A stretch of DNA of 64,000 nucleotides from Adiantum capillus-veneris (Eukaryota; Streptophyta; Polypodiopsida; Polypodiales; Pteridaceae). This document shows positions 25,001-40,000 of this stretch, in pieces. Positions within the stretch are counted from its first letter, which is position 1. Each line of letters opens with the position of its first letter. A program made the position numbers and the translations under genes. The DNA lies in the NCBI GenBank assembly GCA_014529385.2, contig CM043946.1, forward strand, positions 38,887,558 through 38,951,557, read 5' to 3'. The notes under the pieces are model-generated. The model made no database searches and had not been told where the DNA came from. It worked only from the letters and a program-made list of their open reading frames with translations.

Positions 25001-28000
25001 TGATAGGTTTTATATCGGGGTTTTGTTCCAAGCTCCACCACTTGTCCAACCTAACTCTATTGAAACAGAGAGAGAAGCAAAGGTCCACCACATGTCCAAG
25101 CTAGGCTCCATTGAAACATGGAGAGAAGGATGCTCCACAATTTTTCCAAGATAGTCTCCATTGAAACATGACGAGAAGCAAGCTGCACCATGTCTCCAAG
25201 ATGCTAGGCTCCATCTAAAAACATTAAACCCATGATATGTCGTAGAGGAGGGGTTTACATTCAAGGTCCAACACTTGTCCAAGCTATTATTGGTAGTAGC
25301 TTGAGTGGTTTTGACTCAAGATTCACCACTTTTCCACTCTATGTCATTATATTAAGAATATGTGGGTGTTAAGGTCCACCACTTGTACAACCTATAAGGC
25401 TACATCTTAAAGGTTATTCTTTCTTACCACTTGGAGTGACCATGATAGGTTTTACATGGGGGTTTGGTTTCAAGTTCCACCACTTGTCCAAGCTAACTCT
25501 ATTGAATTATAGAGAGAAGCAAAGGTCCACCACTTGTCTAAGCTAGGCTCCATTGAAACATGGAGAGAAGGATGCTCCATCATTTCTCGAAGCTAACTCT
25601 ATTAAAACATGGGGGGTTTACGTTCAAGGTCCACCACTTGTCCAAGCTATTACTGCTAGTAGCATGAGTGTTTTTGTCTCAAGATTCACCACTTTATCAC
25701 TCTATGTTATAATATTAAGAATATCTGGGTGTTAAGGTCCACCACTTGTCCAACCTATATGCCTATATTTTAAAGGTTATTCTTTCTCACCACTTGGAGT
25801 GACCATGATAGGTTTTACATGGGGTTTTGAGTTCCAAGGTCCACCACTTTTCCAAGCAAACTCTATTGAATCATAGAGAGAAGCAAAGGTCCACCACTTG
25901 TCCAAGCTAGGGTCCATTGAAACATGGAGAGAAGGATGCTCCACCATTTGTCCAAGATAGGCTCCATCGAAAAATGAAGAAAAGCAATGTGCACCATGTC
26001 TCCAAGATGCTAGACTCCATCTAAATACCTTAAACCCACCATATTTCGTAGAGGGGGGGTTTACATTCAAGGTCCACCACTTGTCCAACCTATAAGTCTA
26101 TATCTTAAAGGTTATTCTTTCTTACCACTTGGAGTGACCACGATAGGTTTTATATCGGGGTTTTGTTCCAAGCTCCACCACTTGTCTAACCTAACTCTAT
26201 TGAAACAGAGAGAGAAGCAAAGGTCCACCACTTGTCCAAGCTAGGCTCCATTGAAACATGGAGAGAAGGATGCTCCACAATTTTTCCAAGATAGGCTCCA
26301 TTGAAACATGACGAGAAGCAAGCTGCACCATGTCTCCAAGATGCTAGGCTCCATCTCAAAACATTAAACCCATGATATGTCGTAGATGAGGGGTTTACAT
26401 TCAAGGTCCAACACTTGTCCAAGCTATTATTGGTAGTAGCCTGAGTGGTTTTGACTCAAGATTCACCACTTTTTCACTCTATGTCATTATATTAAGAATA
26501 TGTGGGTGTTAAGGTCCACCACTTGTACAACCTATAAGGCTACATCTTAAAGGTTATTCTTTCTTACCAGTTGGAGTGACCATGATAGGTTTTACATGGG
26601 GGTTTGGTTTCAAGTTCCACCACTTGTCCAAGCTAACTCTATTGAATTATGGAGAGAAGCAAAGGTCCACCACTTTTCTAAGCTAGGCTCCATTGAAACA
26701 TGGAGAGAAGGATGCTCCATCATTTCTCGAAGCTAACTCTATTGAAACATGGGGGGTTTACGTTCAAGGTCCACCACTTGTCCAAGCTATTACTGCTAGT
26801 AGCATGAGTGGTTTTGTCTCAAGATTCACCACTTTATCACTCTATGTGATTATATTAAGGATATCTGGGTGTTAAGGTCCACCACTTGTCCAACCTATAA
26901 TGCTATATCTTAAAGGTTATTCTTTCTCACGACTTGGAGTGAACATGATAGGTTTAACATTGGGGTTTGGTTCCAAGGTCCAGCACTTGTCCAAGCTAAC
27001 TCTATTGAAACCTAGAGAGAAACAAAGGTCTACTACTTGTCCAAGCTAGGCTGCATTGAAAGATGGAGAGAACGATGCTCCACCAATTGTCGAAGCTAAG
27101 TCTATTGAAACATGGGGGGTTTACGTTCAAGTTCCACCACTTATCCAAGCTATTATCACTAGTAGCATGACTGGTTTTGTCTCAAGATTCACCACTTTTT
27201 CACTCTATGTCATTATATTAAGAATATTTGGGTGTTAAGGTCCACCACTTGTCCAACCTATAAGCCTATATTTTAAAGGTTATTCTGTCTCACCGCTTGG
27301 AGTGACCATGATAGGTTTTACATGGGGGTTTGAGTTCCAAGGTCCACCACTTGCCCAAGCAAACACTATTGAATCATAGAGAGAAGCCAAGGTCCACCAC
27401 TTGTCCAAGCTAGGGTCCATTGAAACATGGAGATAAGGATGCTCCACCATTTGTCCAAGATAGGCTCCATCGAAAAATGATGAGAAGCAAGCTGCACCAT
27501 GTCTCCAAGATGCTAGGCTTCATCGAAATACCTTAAACGCAGGATATTTTCTACATGGGTGTTTTACATTCAAGGGCCGATACTTGTCCAAGCTATTATG
27601 GATAGTAGCATGAGTGGATTTGTCTCAAGATTCACCACTTTTCCACTCTATGTCATTATATTAAGAATATGTGGGTGTTAATGTCCACCACTTGTCCAAC
27701 CTATAAATCTATATCTTAAAGGTTATTCTTTCTTACCACTTTGAGTAACCATGATAGGTTTTACATTGGGGTTTGGTTCCAAGCTCCACCACTTGTCCAA
27801 GCTAACTCTATTGAAACAAAGAGAGAAGCAAAGGTCCACCACTTGTCCAAGCTAGGGTCCATTGAAACATGGAGAGAAGGATGCTCCACCATTTGTCCAA
27901 GATAGGCTCCATTGAAACATGAAGAAAAGCAATGTGCACCATGTCTCCAAGATGCTAGACTCCATCTAAATACCTTAAACCCACCATATTTCGTAGAGGG

Positions 28001-31000
28001 GGGTTTTACATTCAAGGTCCACCACTTGTCCAACCTATAAGTCTATATCTTAAAGGTTATTCTTTCTTACCACTTGGAGTGACCATGATAGGTTTTATAT
28101 CGGGGTTTTGTTCCAAGCTCCACCACTTGTCCAACCTAACTCTATTGAAACAGAGAGAGAAGCAAAGGTCCACCACATGTCCAAGCTAGGCTCCATTGAA
28201 ACATGGAGAGAAGGATGCTCCACAATTTTTCCAAGATAGTCTCCATTGAAACATGACGAGAAGCAAGCTGCACCATGTCTCCAAGATGCTAGGCTCCATC
28301 TAAAAACATTAAACCCATGATATGTCGTAGAGGAGGGGTTTACATTCAAGGTCCAACACTTGTCCAAGCTATTATTGGTAGTAGCTTGAGTGGTTTTGAC
28401 TCAAGATTCACCACTTTTCCACTCTATGTCATTATATTAAGAATATGTGGGTGTTAAGGTCCACCACTTGTACAACCTATAAGGCTACATCTTAAAGGTT
28501 ATTCTTTCTTACCACTTGGAGTGACCATGATAGGTTTTACATGGGGGTTTGGTTTCAAGTTCCACCACTTGTCCAAGCTAACTCTATTGAATTATAGAGA
28601 GAAGCAAAGGTCCACCATTTGTCTAAGCTAGGCTCCATTGAAACATGGAGAGAAGGATGCTCCATCATTTCTCGAAGCTAACTCTATTAAAACATGGGGG
28701 GTTTACGTTCAAGGTCCACCACTTGTCCAAGCTATTACTGCTAGTAGCATGAGTGTTTTTGTCTCAAGATTCACCACTTTATCACTCTATGTTATAATAT
28801 TAAGAATATCTGGGTGTTAAGGTCCACCACTTGTCCAACCTATATGCCTATATTTTAAAGGTTATTCTTTCTCACCACTTGGAGTGACCATGATAGGTTT
28901 TACATGGGGTTTTGAGTTCCAAGGTCCACCACTTTTCCAAGCAAACTCTATTGAATCATAGAGAGAAGCAAAGGTCCACCACTTGTCCAAGCTAGGGTCC
29001 ATTGAAACATGGAGAGAAGGATGCTCCACCATTTGTCCAAGATAGGCTCCATCGAAAAATGAAGAAAAGCAATGTGCACCATGTCTCCAAGATGCTAGAC
29101 TCCATCTAAATACCTTAAACCCACCATATTTCGTAGAGGGGGGGTTTACATTCAAGGTCCACCACTTGTCCAACCTATAAGTCTATATCTTAAAGGTTAT
29201 TCTTTCTTACCACTTGGAGTGACCATGATAGGTTTTATATCGGGGTTTTGTTCCAAGCTCCACCACTTGTCCAACCTAACTCTATTGAAACAGAGAGAGA
29301 AGCAAAGGTCCACCACTTGTCCAAGCTAGGCTCCATTGAAACATGGAGAGAAGGATGCTCCACAATTTTTCCAAGATAGGCTCCATTGAAACATGACGAG
29401 AAGCAAGCTGCACCATGTCTCCAAGATGCTAGGCTCCATCTCAAAACATTAAACCCATGATATGTCGTAGATGAGGGGTTTAGATTCAAGGTCCAACACT
29501 TGTCCAAGCTATTATTGGTAGTAGCCTGAGTGGTTTTGACTCAAGATTCACCACTTTTTCACTCTATGTCATTATATTAAGAATATGTGGGTGTTAAGGT
29601 CCACCACTTGTACAACCTATAAGGCTACATCTTAAAGGTTATTCTTTCTTACCAGTTGGAGTGACCATGATAGGTTTTACATGGGGGTTTGGTTTCAAGT
29701 TCCACCACTTGTCCAAGCTAACTCTATTGAATTATAGAGAGAAGCAAAGGTCCACCACTTTTCTAAGCTAGGCTCCATTGAAACATGGAGAGAAGGATGC
29801 TCCATCATTTCTCGAAGCTAACTCTATTAAAACATGGGGGGTTTACGTTCAAGGTCCACCACTTGTCCAAGCTATTACTGCTAGTAGCATGAGTGTTTTT
29901 GTCTCAAGATTCACCACTTTATCACTCTATGTTATAATATTAAGAATATCTGGGTGTTAAGGTCCACCACTTGTCCAACCTATAAGGCTATATCTTAAAG
30001 GGTATTCTTTCTGACCACTTGGAATGACCATGATAGGTTTTACATGGGGGTTTGGTTCCAAGGTCCACCACTTGTCCAAGATAACTCTATTGAAACATAG
30101 AGAGAAGCAAAGGTCCACCACTTGTCCAAGCTAGGGTCCATTGAAACATGGAGAGAAGGATGCTCCACCATTTGTCCAAGATAGGCTCCATTGAAACATG
30201 AAGAGAAGCAAGCTGCACCATGTGTCCAAGATGCTAAGATCCATTGAAATACCTTACACCCACGATATTTTGTACATAGGGAGTTTATATTCAAGGTCCA
30301 CCACTTGTCCAACCTATTATCTCTAGTAGCATGAGTGGTTTGGTCTCAAGATTCACCACTTTTCCACTCTATGTCATTATGTTAAGAAGATCTGTGTGTT
30401 AAGGTCAACGACTTGTCCAACCTATAAGGCTATATCTTAAACTTTATTCTTTCTCACCACTTGGAGTTACCATGATAGGTTTTAGATGGGAGTTTGGTTA
30501 CAAGACCCACCACTTGTCCAAGCTAAATCTATTGAAACATAGAGAGAAGAAAAGGTCCACCACTTGTCCAAGCTAGGCTCCATTGAAACATGGAGAGAAG
30601 GATGCGCCACCATTTGTCAAAGATAGGCTCCATTGAAACATGAAGAGAACCAAGTTGCACCATGTCTCCAAGATGCTAGGCTCCATCTAAATACCTTAAA
30701 CCCACCATATTTCGTAGATGGGTGGTTTACATTCAAGGTCCACCACTTGTCTAATCTATAAGCCTATATCCTAAAGGTTATTCTTTCTTACCACTTGGAG
30801 TGACCATGATAGGTTTTATATGGGGGTTTGGTTCCAAGCTCCACCACTTGTCCAAGCTAACTCTATTGAAACAGAGAGAGAAGCAAAGGTCCACCACTTA
30901 TCCAAGCTAGGGTCCATTGAAACATGGAGAGGAGGATGCTCCACCATTTGTCCAAGATAGGCTCTATTGAAAAATGACGAGAAGCAAGCTGCACCATGTC

Positions 31001-34000
31001 TCCAAGATGCTAGGCTCCATCAGAAAACATTAAACCCATGATATGCCGAAGATGAGGGGTTTACATTCAAGGTCCAACACTTCTCCAAGCTATTATTGGT
31101 AGTAGCCTGAGTGGTTTGGTCTATGGATTTACCACTTTTCCACTCTATGTTATTATATTAAGAACATGTGGGTGTTAAGGTCCACCACTTGTACAACCTA
31201 TAAGGCTACATCTTAAAGGTTATTCTTTCTTACCACTTGGAGTGACCATGATAGGTTTTACATGGGGGTTTGGTTTCAAGTTCCACCACTTGTCCAAGCT
31301 AACTCTATTGAACTATAGAGAGAAGCAAAGGTCCACCACTTGTCTAGGCTAGGCTCCATTGAAACATGGAGAGAAGAACGCTCCATCATTTCTCGAAGCT
31401 AACTCTATTGAAACATGGGGGGTTCACGTTCAATGTCCACCACTTGTCCAAGCTATTACTGCTAGTAGCATGAGTGGTTTTGTCTCAAGATTCACCACTT
31501 TATCACCCTATGTCATTATATTAAGGATATCTGGGTGTTAAGGTCCACCACTTGTCCAACCTATAATGGTATATCTTAAAGGTTATTCTTTCTCACGACT
31601 TGGAGTTTACATGATAGGTTTAACATTGGGGTTTGGTTCCAAGGTCCAGCACTTGTCCAAACTATCTCTATTGAAACCTATAGAGAAACAAAGTTCTACT
31701 ACTTGTCCAAGGTATGCTGCATTGAAAGATGGAGAGAACGATGCTCCACCAATTGTCGAAGCTAAGTCTATTGAAACATGGGGGGTTTACGTTCAAGTTC
31801 CACCACTTATCCAAGCTATTATCACTAGTAGCATGACTGGTTTTGTCTCAAGATTCACCACTTTTTCACTCTATGTCATTATATTAAGAATATTTGGGTG
31901 TTAAGGTCCACCACTTGTCCAACCTATAAGCCTATATTTTAAAGGTTATTCTTTCTCACCGCTTGGAGTGACCATGATAGGTTTTACATGGGGGTTTGAG
32001 TTCCAAGGTCCACCACTTGTCCAAGCAAACACTATTGAATCATAGAGAGAAGCCAAGGTCCACCACTTGTCCAAGCTAGGGTCCATTGAAACATGGAGAT
32101 AAGGATGCTCCACCATTTGTCCAAGATAGGCTCCATCGAAAAATGATGAGAAGCAAGCTGCACCATGTCTCCAAGATGCTAGGCTTCATCGAAATACCTT
32201 AAACGCAGGATATTTTCTACATGGGCGGTTTACATTCAAGGGCCGATACTTGTCCAAGCTATTATGGCTAGTAGCATGAGTGGATTTGTCTCAAGATTCA
32301 CCACTTTTCCACTCTATGTCATTATATTAAGAATATGTGGGTGCTAAGGTCCACCACTTGTCCAACCTATAAATCTATATTTTAAAGGTTATTCTTTCTT
32401 ACCACTTTGAGTAACCATGATAGGTTTTACATTGGGGTTTGGTTCCAAGCTCCACCACTTGTCCAAGCTAACTCTATTGAAACAAAGAGAGAAGAAGAGG
32501 TCCACCACTTGTCAAAGCTAGGGTCCATTGAAACATGGAGAGAAGGATGCTCCACCATTTGTCCAAGATAGGCTCCATTGAAACATAAAGACAAGCAATG
32601 TGCACCATGTCTCCAAGATGCTAGACTCCATCTAAATACCTTAAACCCACGATATTTCGTAGAGGGGGGGTTTACATTCAAGGTCCACCACTTGTCCAAC
32701 CTATAAGTCTATATCATAAAGGTTATTCTTTTTTACCACTTGGAGTGACCATGATAGGTTTTATATCGGGGTTTTGTTCCAAGCTCCACCACTTGTCCAA
32801 CCTAACTCTATTGAAACAGAGAGAGAAGCAAAGGTCCACCACTTGTCCAAGCTAGGCTCCATTGAAACATGGAGAGAAGGATGCTCCACCATTTTTCCAA
32901 GATAGGCTCCATTGAAACATGACGAGAAGCAAGCTGCACCATGTCTCCAAGATGCTAGGCTCCATCAGAAAACATTAAACCCATGATATGCCGTATATGA
33001 GGGGTTTACATTCAAGGTCCAACACTTCTCCAAGCTATTATTGGTAGTAGCCTGAGTGGTTTGGTCTATAGATTTACCACTTTGCCACTCTATGTTATTA
33101 TATTAAGAATATGTGGGTGTTAAGGTCCACCACTTGTACAACCTATAAGGCTACATCTTAAAGGTTATTCTTTCTTACCAATTGGAGTGACCATGATAGG
33201 TTTTACATGGGGGTTTGGTTTCAAGTTCCACCACTTGTCCAAGCTAACTCTATTGAATTATAGAGAGAAGCAAAGGTCCACCACTTGTCTAGGCTAGGCT
33301 CCATTGAAACGTGGAGCGAAGGATGCTCCATCATTTCTCGAAGCTAACTCTATTGAAACATGGGGGGTTTACATTCAAGGTCCACCACTTGTCCAAGCTA
33401 TTACTGCTAGTAGCATGAGTGGCTTTGTCTCAAGATTCACCACTTTATCACCCTATGTCATTATATTAAGGATATCTGGGTGTTAAGGTCCACCACTTGT
33501 CCAACCTATAATGCTATATCTTAAAGGTTATTCTTTCTCACGACTTGGAGTGAACATGATAGGTTTAACATTGGGGTTTGGTTCCAAGGTCCATCACTTG
33601 TCCAAGCTAACTCTATTGAAACCTAGAGAGAAACAAAGTTCTACTACTTGTCCAAGCTATGCTGCATTGAAAGATGGAGAGAACGATGCTCCACCAATTG
33701 TCGAAGCTAAGTCTATTGAAACATGGGGGGTTTACGTTCAAGTTCCACCACTTGTCCAAGCTATTAGCACTAGTAGCATGACTGGTTTTGTCTCAAGATT
33801 CACCACTTTTTCACTCTATGTCATTATATTAAGAATATTTGGGTGTTAAGGTCCACCACTTGTCCAACCTATAAGCCTACATCTTAAAGGTTATTCTTTC
33901 TCACCACTTGGAGTGACCATGATAGGTTTTACATGGGGGTTTGAGTTCCAAGGTCCACCACTTGTCCAAGCTAACTCTATTGAATTATAGAGAGAAGCAA

Positions 34001-37000
34001 AGGTCCACCACTTGTCTAAGCTAGGCTCCATTGAAACATGGAGAGAAGGATGCTCCATCATTTCTCGAAGATAACTCTATTAAAACATGGGGGGTTTACG
34101 TTCAAGGTCCACCACTTGTCCAAGCTATTGCTGCTAGTGGCATGAGTGTTTTTGTCTCAAGATTCACCACTTTATCACTCTATGTTATAATATTAAGAAT
34201 ATCTGGGTGTTAAGGTCCACCACTTGTCCAACCTATATGCCTATATTTTAAAGGTTATTCTTTCTCACCACTTGGAGTGACCATGATAGGTTTTACATGG
34301 GGTTTTTAGTTCCAAGGTCCACCACTTTTCCAAGCAAACTCTATTGAATCATAGAGAGAAGCAAAGGTCCACCACTTGTCCAAGTTAGGGTCCATTGAAA
34401 CATGGAGAGAACGATGCTCCACCATTTGTCCAAGATAGGCTCCATCGAAAAATGAAGCGAAGCAAGCTGCACCATGTCTCGAAGATGCTAGGCTTCATCG
34501 AAATAACTTAAACCCAGGATATTTTGTACATGGGGGGTTTACATTCAAGGGCCGATACTTGTCCAAGCTATTATCGCTACTAGCATGAGTGGCTTTGTCT
34601 CAAGATTCACCACTTTTCCACTCTATGTCATTATATTAAGAATATGTGGGTGTTGAGGTCCACCACTTGTCCAACCTATAAGTCCATATCTCAAAGGTTA
34701 TTCTTTGTTACCACTTGGAGTGACCATGATACGTTTTACATGGGGGTTTGGTTCCAAGCTCCACCACTTGTCCAAGCTAACTCTATTGAAACAGAGAGAG
34801 AAGCAAAGGTCCACCACTTATCCAAGCTAGGGTCTATTGAAACATGGAGAGAAGGATGCTCCACCATTTGTCCAAGATAGGCTCCATTGAAACATGAAGA
34901 GAACCAAGTTGCACCATGTCTCCAAGATGCTAGGCTCCATCTAAATACCTTAAACCCACCATATTTCGTAGATGGGTGGTTTACATTCAAGGTCCACCAC
35001 TTGTCCAATCTATAAGCCTATATCTTAAAGGTTATTCTTTCTTACCACTTGGAGTGACCATGATAGGTTTTATATGGGGGTTTGGTTCCAAGCTCCACCA
35101 CTTGTCCAAGCTAACTCTATTGAAACACAGAGAGAAGCAAAGGTCCACCACTTATCCAAGCTAGGGTCCATTGAAACATGGAGAGAAGGATGCTCCACCA
35201 TTTGTCCAAGATAGGCTCCATTGAAACATGACGAGAAGCAAGCTGCACCATGTCTCCAAGATGCTAGGCTCCATCAGAAAACATTAAACCCATGATATGC
35301 CGTAGATGAGGGGTTTACATTTAAGGTCCAACACTTCTCCAAGCTATTATTGGTAGTAGCCTGAGTGGTTTGGTCTATGGATTTACCACTTTTCCACTCT
35401 ATGTTATTATATTAAGAATATGTGGGTGTTAAGGTCCACCACTTGTACAACCTATAAGGCTACATCTTAAAGGTTATTCTTTCTTACCACTTGGAGTGAC
35501 CATGATAGGTTTTACATGGGGGTTTGGTTTTAAGTTCCACCACTTGTCCAAGCTAACTCTATTGAATTATAGAGAGAAGCAAAGGTCCACCACTTGTCTA
35601 GGCTAGGCTCCATTGAAACATGGAGAGAAGGATGCTCCATCATTCCTTGAAGCTAACTCTATTGAAACATGGGGGGTTTACGTTCAAGGTCCACCACTTG
35701 TCCAAGCTATTACTGCTAGTAGCATGAGTGGTTTTGTCTCAAGATTCACCACTTTATCACCCTATGTCATTATATTAAGGATATCTGGGTGTTAAGGTCC
35801 ACCACTTGTCCAACCTATAATGCTATATCTTAAAGGTTATTCTTTCTCACGACTTGGAGTGAACATGATAGGTTTAACATTGGGGTTTGGTTCCAAGGTC
35901 CATCACTTGTCCAAGCTAACTCTATTGAAACCTAGAGAGAAACAAAGTTCTACTACTTGTCCAAGCTAGGCTGCATTGAAAGATGGAGAGAACGACGCTC
36001 CACCAATTGTCGAAGCTAAGTCTATTGAAACATGGGGGGTTTACGTTCAAGTTCCACCACTTGTCCAAGCTATTATCACTAGTAGCATGACTGGTTTTGT
36101 CTCAAGATTCACCACTTTTTCACTCTATGTCATTATATTAAGAATATTTGGGTGTTAAGGTCCACCACTTGTCCAACCTATAAGCCTATATTTTAAAGGT
36201 TATTCTTTCTCACCCCTTGGAGTGACCATGATAGGTTTGACATGGGGGTTTGAGTTCCAAGGTCCACCACTTGTCCAAGCAAACACTATTGAATCATAGA
36301 GAGAAGCCAAGGTCCACCACTTGTCCAAGCTAGGGTCCATTGAAACATGGAGATAAGGATGCTCCACCATTTGTCCAAGATAGGCTCCATCGAAAAATGA
36401 TGAGAAGCAAGCTGCACCATGTCTCCAAGATGCTAGGCTTCATCGAAATACCTTAAACGCAGGATATTTTCTACATGGGAGGTTTACATTCAAGGGGCGA
36501 TACTTGTCCAAGCTATTATGGCTAGTAGCATGAGTGGATTTGTCTCAAGATTCACCACTTTTCCACTCTATGTCATTATATTAAGAATATGTGGGTGTTA
36601 ATGTCCACCACTTGTCCAACCTATAAATCTATATCTTAAAGGTTATTCTTTCTTACCACTTTGAGTAACCATGATAGGTTTTACATTGGGGTTTGGTTCC
36701 AAGCTCCACCACTTGTCCAAGCTAGGGTCCATTGAAACATGGAGAGAAGGATACTCCACCATTTGTCCAAGATAGGCTCCATTGAAACATGAAGAAAAGC
36801 AATGTGCACCATGTCTCCAAGATGCTAGACTCCATCTAAATACCTTAAACCCACGATATTTCGTAGATGGGGGGTTTACATTCAAGGTCCACCACTTGTC
36901 TAACCTATAAGTCTATATCTTAAAGGTTATTCTTTCTTACCACTTGGAGTGACCATGATAGGTTTTATATCGGGGTTTTGTTCCAAGCTCCACCACTTGT

Positions 37001-40000
37001 CCAAGCTAACTCTATTGAAACAGAGAGAGAAGCAAAGGTCCACCACTTATCCAAGCTAGGGTCCATTGAAACATGGAGAGAAGGATGCTCCACCATTTGT
37101 CCAAGATAGGCTCCATTGAAACATGACGAGAAGCAAGCTGCACCATGTCTCCAAGATGCTAGGCTCCATCAGAAAACATTTAACCCATGATATGCCGTAC
37201 ATGAGGGGTTTACATTCAAGGTCCAACACTTCTCCAAGCTATTATTGGTAGTAGCCTGAGTGGTTTGGTCTATGGATTTACCACTTTTCCACTCTATGTT
37301 ATTATATTAAGAATATGTGGGTGTTAAGGTCCACCACTTGTACAACCTATAAGGCTACATCTTAAAGGTTATTCTTTCTTACCAATTGGAGTGACCATGA
37401 TAGGTTTTACATGGGGGTTTGGTTTCAAGTTCCACCACTTGTCCAAGCTAACTCTATTGAATTATAGAGAGAAGCAAAGGTCCACCACTTGTCTAGGCTA
37501 GGCTCCATTGAAACGTGGAGCGAAGGATGCTCCATCATTTCTCGAAGCTAACTCTATTGAAACATGGGGGGTTTACGTTCAAGGTCCACCACTTGTCCAA
37601 GCTATTACTGCTAGTAGCATGAGTGGCTTTGTCTCAAGATTCACCACTTTATCACCCTATGTCATTATATTAAGGATATCTGGGTGTTAAGGTCCACCAC
37701 TTGTCCAACCTATAATGCTATATCTTAAAGGTTATTCTTTCTCACGACTTGGAGTGAACATGATAGGTTTAACATTGGGGTTTGGTTCCAAGGTCCATCA
37801 CTTGTCCAAGCTAACTCTATTGAAACCTAGAGAGAAACAAAGTTCTACTACTTGTCCAAGCTAGGCTGCATTGAAAGATGGAGAGAACGATGCTCCACCA
37901 ATTGTCGAAGCTAAGTCTATTGAAACATGGGGGGTTTACGTTCAAGTTCCACCACTTGTCCAAGCTATTAGCACTAGTAGCATGACTGGTTTTGTCTCAA
38001 GATTCACCACTTTTTCACTCTATGTCATTATATTAAGAATATTTGGGTGTTAAGGTCCACCACTTGTCCAACCTATAAGCCTATATTTTAAAGGTTATTC
38101 TTTCTCACCACTTGGAGTGACCATGATAGGTTTTACATGGGGGTTTGAGTTCCAAGGTCCACCACTTGTCCAAGCAAACACTATTGAATCATAGAGAGAA
38201 GCCAAGGTCCACCACTTGTCCAAGATAGGGTCCATTGAAACATGGAGATAAGGATGCTCCACCATTTGTCCAAGATAGGCTCCATCGAAAAATGATGAGA
38301 AGCAAGCTGCACCATGTCTCCAAGATGCTAGGCTTCATCGAAATACCTTAAACGCAGGATATTTTCTACATGGGCGGTTTACATTCAAGGGCCGATACTT
38401 GTCCAAGCTATTATGGCTAGTAGCATGAGTGGATTTGTCTCAAGATTCACCACTTTTCCACTCTATGTCATTATATTAAGAATATGTGGGTGTTAAGGTC
38501 CACCACTTGTCCAACCTATAAATCTATATCTTAAAGCTTATTCTTTCTTACCACTTTGAGTAACCATGATAGGTTTTACATTGGGGTTTGGTTCCAAGCT
38601 CCACCACTTGTCCAAGCTAACTCTATTGAAACAAAGAGAGAAGCAAAGGTCCACCACTTGTCCAAGCTAGGGTCCATTGAAACATGGAGAGAAGGATGCT
38701 CCACCATTTGTCCAAGATAGGCTCCATTGAAACATGAAGAAAAGCAATGTGCACCATGTCTCCAAGATGCTAGACTCCATCTAAATACCTTAAACCCACG
38801 ATATTTCGTAGATGGGGGGTTTACATTCAAGGTCCACCACTTGTCCAACCTATAAGTCTATATCTTAAAGGTTATTCTTTCTTACCACTTGGAGTGACCA
38901 TGATAGGTTTTATATCGGGGTTTTGTTCCAAGCTCCACCACTTGTCCCACCTAACTCTATTGAAACAGAGAGAGAAGCAAAGGTCCACCACTTGTCCAAG
39001 CTAGGCTCCATAGAAACATGGAGAGAAGGATGCTCCACCATTTTTCCAAGATAGGCTCCATTGAAACATGACGAGAAGCAAGCTGCACCATGTCTCCAAG
39101 ATGCTAGGCTCCATCTAAAAACATTAAACCCATGATATGTCGTAGATGAGGGGTTTACATTCAAGGTCCAACACTTGTCCAAGCTATTATTGGTAGTAGC
39201 CTGAGTGGTTTTGACTCAAGATTCACCACTTTTCCACTCTATGTCATTATATTAAGAATATGTGGGTGTTAAGGTCCAGCACTTGTACAACCTATAAGGC
39301 TACATCTTAAAGGTTATTCTTTCTTACCACTTGGAGTGACCATGATAGGTTTTACATGGGGGTTTGGTTTTAAGTTCCACCACTTGTCCAAGCTAACTCT
39401 ATTGAATTATAGAGAGAAGCAAAGGTCCACCACTTGTCTAGGCTAGGCTCCATTGAAACATGGAGAGAAGGATGCTCCATCATTTCTCGAAGCTAACTCT
39501 ATTGAAACATGGGGGGTTTACGTTAAAGTTCCACCACTTGTCCAAGCTATTACTGCTAGTAGCATGAGTGGTTTTGTCTCAAGATTCACCACTTTATCAC
39601 TCTATGGCATTATATTAAGGATATCTGGGTGTTAAGGTCCACCACTTGTCCAACCTATAATGCTATATCTTAAAGGTTATTCTTTCTCACGACTTGGAGT
39701 GAACATGATAGGTTTAACATTGGGGTTTGGTTCCAAGGTCCAACACTTGTCCAAGCTAACTCTATTGAAACCTAGAGAGAAACAAAGGTCTACTACTTGT
39801 CCAAGCTATGCTGCATTGAAAGATGGAGAGAACGATGCTCCACCAATTGTCGAAGCTAAGTCTATTGAAACATGGGGGGTTTACGTTCAAGTTCCACCAC
39901 TTGTCCAAGCTATTATCACTAGTAGCATGACTGGTTTTGTCTCAAGATTCACCACTTTTTCACTCTATGTCATTATATTAAGAATATTTGGGTGTTAAGG

